Below are positions 3,806 through 5,703 of a DNA stretch of 5,703 nucleotides, one piece after another. The DNA comes from Comamonadaceae bacterium (GTDB taxonomy: Bacteria; Pseudomonadota; Gammaproteobacteria; Burkholderiales; Burkholderiaceae_C). Position numbers and translations under genes: made by a program. Position 1 is the stretch's first letter, and each line of letters opens with the position of its first letter. Location: positions 1-5,703 of the forward strand of contig JAAFHN010000199.1 in the NCBI GenBank assembly GCA_013298415.1. The letters are read 5' to 3'. The notes beneath the pieces are model-generated. The model did no database searches. It was given only the letters and a program-made list of their open reading frames with translations, and was not told the origin of the DNA.

Positions 3806-4792
3806 TCAAAGCAAATGCGCCACGCCCGCCGCTTCGTCTTGCAGCTCTTTCAGCGTCACGTTGATGCGGCCTTGGCTGAACTCGTCAATCGGCAGGCCTT
3901 CCACGATTTTGTATTTGCCGGCCTCGCACGTCACGGGGTAGCCAAACATCACGTCTCTGGGAATGCCGTATTCGCCGTTCGATGGGATGCCCATCGTGAC
4001 CCAGGCGCCGTTCGTGCCGAGCGCCCAATCACGCATGTGGTCGATGGCTGCGTTGGCAGCCGATGCGGCTGAAGACATGCCGCGCGCGGCAATGATCGCC
4101 GCGCCGCGCTTGCCGACCGTGGGCAGGAAGGTGTTGGCGTTCCACTCTTGGTCGTTGATCATCTCTTTCACCGATGCGCCATCAATGGTGGCAAAGCGGT
4201 AGTCGGCATACATGGTGGGCGAGTGGTTGCCCCACACGGCGAGCTTTTGGATGCTGCCCACAGCTTTGCCCGTTTTGGCAGCCACTTGGCTCGCCGCGCG
4301 GTTGTGGTCCAAGCGCAGCATGGCGGTGAAGTTCTCGCGCGGCAGATCGGGTGCGCTCTTCATCGCGATGTAAGCATTGGTGTTGGCTGGGTTGCCCACC
4401 ACGAGCACTTTCACGTCGCGGCTGGCAACTGCGTTGAGCGCCTTGCCTTGGGCGGTGAAGATTTGTGCATTGGCGGCCAGCAAATCGGCGCGCTCCATGC
4501 CGGGGCCACGGGGGCGTGCGCCCACGAGCAGGGCGTAGTCGGTGCCTTTGAAAGCCGTCATCGGGTCGCTGTGCGCTTCCATGCCTGCCAGCAGCGGGAA
4601 TGCGCAATCTTCCAGCTCCATCATCACGCCTTTGAGCGCGTTTTGGGCTTTTTCGTCGGGGATTTCCAGCAATTGCAAGATCACCGGCTGGTCGTTGCCG
4701 AGCATCGCGCCAGAGGCAATGCGAAACAACAAGGCGTAACCAATTTGGCCAGCAGCGCCGGTGACGGCCACGCGAACAGGGGCTTTGCTCAT
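3806..4792 (-). CDS. mdh: Malate dehydrogenase (NAD-dependent)
   Basis: Oxidises L-malate to oxaloacetate with NAD+ in the cytosolic TCA cycle. The 328-residue length and sequence fit the type-2 LDH-like malate dehydrogenases of Burkholderiales. The Rossmann motif TGAAGQIGY is at 11-19, with E43 at the end of the second strand as the NAD-preferring acid. The mobile substrate loop GARPRGPGMERADL carries the two substrate arginines R95 and R101; NPANTN is at 134-139; the catalytic pair is D162 (with substrate arginine R165, LRLDHNRA) and H190 (VWGNHSPTMYAD). Nothing essential is missing. ATG 4790-4792 is preceded by GGAG 8 nt upstream (plus-strand ctcc 4801-4804). It is divergent from the GntR gene across 167 bp, a classic regulator-target arrangement, and 45 bp upstream of the heptad-repeat gene with no terminator between, so read-through is likely. 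Identification is firm. Confidence 0.97.
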   Translation of the reverse strand: MSKAPVRVAVTGAAGQIGYALLFRIASGAMLGNDQPVILQLLEIPDEKAQNALKGVMMELEDCAFPLLAGMEAHSDPMTAFKGTDYALLVGARPRGPGMERADLLAANAQIFTAQGKALNAVASRDVKVLVVGNPANTNAYIAMKSAPDLPRENFTAMLRLDHNRAASQVAAKTGKAVGSIQKLAVWGNHSPTMYADYRFATIDGASVKEMINDQEWNANTFLPTVGKRGAAIIAARGMSSAASAANAAIDHMRDWALGTNGAWVTMGIPSNGEYGIPRDVMFGYPVTCEAGKYKIVEGLPIDEFSQGRINVTLKELQDEAAGVAHLL

Positions 4793-4841
4793 TTTTGAGG
4801 CTCCAAGGGAAGTGAAAAACGTGATCCGTGCCCCAAGCCCT

Positions 4842-4859
4842 CACGCAGAGCGTTGCGTG
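4842..4859 (-). other. Hairpin in the mdh leader
   Basis: CACGCA (4842-4847) and TGCGTG (4854-4859) are perfect 6-bp arms around a 6-nt loop, 50 nt upstream of the mdh start on the transcribed side. No T-run follows, so it is not an intrinsic terminator. It may be a leader stem-loop or chance in GC-rich DNA. Confidence 0.25.
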
Positions 4860-4930
4860 GCCCAAGGCAAACCGTGCGAGTGTAATCCCGAGGTAACCGC
4901 CAACCGGCGCGATGATTGAGCAAGTGTTGT

Positions 4931-4944
4931 GTCTTATAGAAGAT
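4931..4944. promoter_or_regulatory. Candidate GntR operator between mdh and the regulator
   Basis: GTCTTATAGAAGAT is an imperfect palindrome: GTCTTAT on the left against AGAAGAT on the right, 5 of 7 positions symmetric to the ideal ATAAGAC arm. On the minus strand it contains TATAAG, a possible mdh -10; on the plus strand it contains TATAGA, upstream of the regulator start. GntR proteins bind such short A/T-centred palindromes as dimers, and it is the best symmetric site in the 167-bp divergent region. Binding and the exact promoters are inference. Confidence 0.42.
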
Positions 4945-4959
4945 GATAGAGTTGCCGCC

Positions 4960-5703
4960 ATGCCAGAGTTTGCCGCCACGCCGCAGTTCACACCGCAATT
5001 CACGCCGCTCTACAGCCAAATCCGCGCTTTGCTCTTGCAAAGCATGCAGTCTGGCGAGTGGAAGCCCGGCGAGCTCATGCCCAGCGAAATCGAGCTTGCG
5101 CAGCGCTACCAAGTGAGCCAGGGCACGGTGCGCAAGGCCATCGACGCACTCGCCGCCGAAAACCAAGTGACCCGCCGCCAAGGCAAGGGCACCTTTGTGG
5201 CCACCCACACCGAACAAACAGCGCAGTACCGCTTTTTGCGCTTGGTGCCCGATGCGGGCGATGCAGCGGCGGAAGGCCCCGCCCAGCGCCAAATCTTGGC
5301 TTGCGAACGCGCCCGGGCCTCGGCCGATGTCGCCCGCGCACTGAAGCTCAAAGCGCAAGAGGCCGTCATCTTTGCCCGCCGCTTGCTGAAGTTCAGCGGC
5401 GTGCCTACCATCGTGGAAGACGTGTGGCTGCCCGCCCAGCGCTTCAAAACGCTCACCGCTGAACAATTGCTCCACCACGCGGGCTCCACTTACAGCCTTT
5501 ACGAAACCGGGTTTGACACCCGCGTGCTGCGTGCCAGTGAAAAAATCCGGGCGATTGCCGCCGATGCGCAAGACGCGGCTTGGCTTCAGGTTGCGCCCGC
5601 CACGCCACTGCTCTGGGTGGAACGCATCGCCTACACCTACAACGATGTGCCCATGGAGCTGCGCCAGGCCCGCTACCGCACCGATACGCACCACTACAAA
5701 AAT
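4960..5703 (+). CDS. GntR-family regulator, HutC/UTRA type (C-terminus off right edge)
   Basis: A cytoplasmic metabolite-responsive repressor or activator; 248 codons are present and the frame is open at the right edge, near the usual family length, so only a few residues are likely missing. Residues 16-80 are the GntR winged helix: PLYSQIRALL, PGELMPSEIELAQRYQVSQG, TVRKAIDALAAE and the wing RRQGKGTFVA. From about 88 the UTRA effector domain follows (RFLRLVP, VIFARRLLKFSGVP, VEDVWLP, LYETGF, WVERIAYTYNDVPMELRQ), the HutC-subfamily fold that binds small carboxylated or sugar ligands. I chose ATG 4960-4962; an in-frame ATG at 4912 would add 16 unconserved residues and put the palindrome at 4931-4944 inside the gene. 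The N-terminus before the HTH is a threefold TPQF/TPQF/TPLY repeat from 12-bp tandem units (4978-5013). Divergence from mdh implies control of TCA genes; the ligand is unknown. Confidence 0.93.
   Translation, partial: MPEFAATPQFTPQFTPLYSQIRALLLQSMQSGEWKPGELMPSEIELAQRYQVSQGTVRKAIDALAAENQVTRRQGKGTFVATHTEQTAQYRFLRLVPDAGDAAAEGPAQRQILACERARASADVARALKLKAQEAVIFARRLLKFSGVPTIVEDVWLPAQRFKTLTAEQLLHHAGSTYSLYETGFDTRVLRASEKIRAIAADAQDAAWLQVAPATPLLWVERIAYTYNDVPMELRQARYRTDTHHYKN

Noticed and set aside
4912..4959. In-frame upstream ATG for the GntR gene
   Set aside because: No Shine-Dalgarno, 16 unconserved residues, and it would place the candidate operator inside the gene.
4789..5694. Long minus-strand open frame opposite the GntR gene
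   Set aside because: Antisense shadow of a clear GntR/UTRA coding frame in GC-rich DNA; composition is atypical and no motifs are seen.
1..5703. tRNA, rRNA, CRISPR array, transposase or phage genes
   Set aside because: No cloverleaf-like sequence, regular spacer array, or recombinase/transposase motif was seen on either strand.

Overview
The window looks like a chromosomal TCA-cycle locus from a betaproteobacterium of the order Burkholderiales, probably Comamonadaceae. The evidence is the neighbourhood (aconitase B, an HpcH/HpaI-type CoA-ester lyase, the 328-residue betaproteobacterial type of malate dehydrogenase and a divergent GntR/UTRA regulator), GC-rich coding sequence, AT-rich intergenic patches, and short GCTAC-T-rich-TAGC elements of the kind I recall from that family. 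The taxonomic call is inference from gene content.

Layout from left to right: (1) 1-610, minus, the first 203 codons of acnB, running off the left edge. (2) 659-1428, minus, a two-gene toxin-antitoxin module, an AbrB-fold antitoxin followed by a PIN-domain toxin with a 4-nt ATGA overlap, sitting directly upstream of acnB. (3) 1429-1609, an AT-rich intergenic region with a repeat element and the putative vapB control region. (4) 1610-2293, minus, an exported alanine-rich protein of unknown function. (5) 2294-2444, intergenic, with a second repeat copy and a direct repeat. (6) 2445-3443, minus, a CitE-like CoA-ester lyase. (7) 3443-3760, minus, a small heptad-repeat protein with a C-terminal membrane segment; its stop codon overlaps the lyase start. 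(8) 3806-4792, minus, mdh. (9) 4960-5703, plus, a GntR/HutC-type regulator, divergent from mdh and missing only its C-terminal end.

The central carbon genes fit together. Aconitase B and malate dehydrogenase are TCA enzymes, the lyase probably handles a malyl-, citramalyl- or citryl-CoA-like ester, and the GntR protein is well placed to sense a metabolite and control mdh and perhaps itself from the shared 167-bp intergenic region. In related genomes the sdhCDAB-gltA genes often follow such a regulator, but they are outside this window.

The observations I consider most worth checking are: a textbook intrinsic terminator (8-bp all-GC stem, 4-nt loop, seven T) inside codons 9-18 of the lyase gene, just past a stop-start overlap, which suggests attenuation or translation-dependent read-through; a 45-bp repeat present three times, one copy lying in frame inside the lyase gene; the heptad-repeat membrane protein between mdh and the lyase; and a G-run-rich (C-rich in mRNA) junction between the toxin gene and acnB. 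I do not see a wholly new multi-gene system here.
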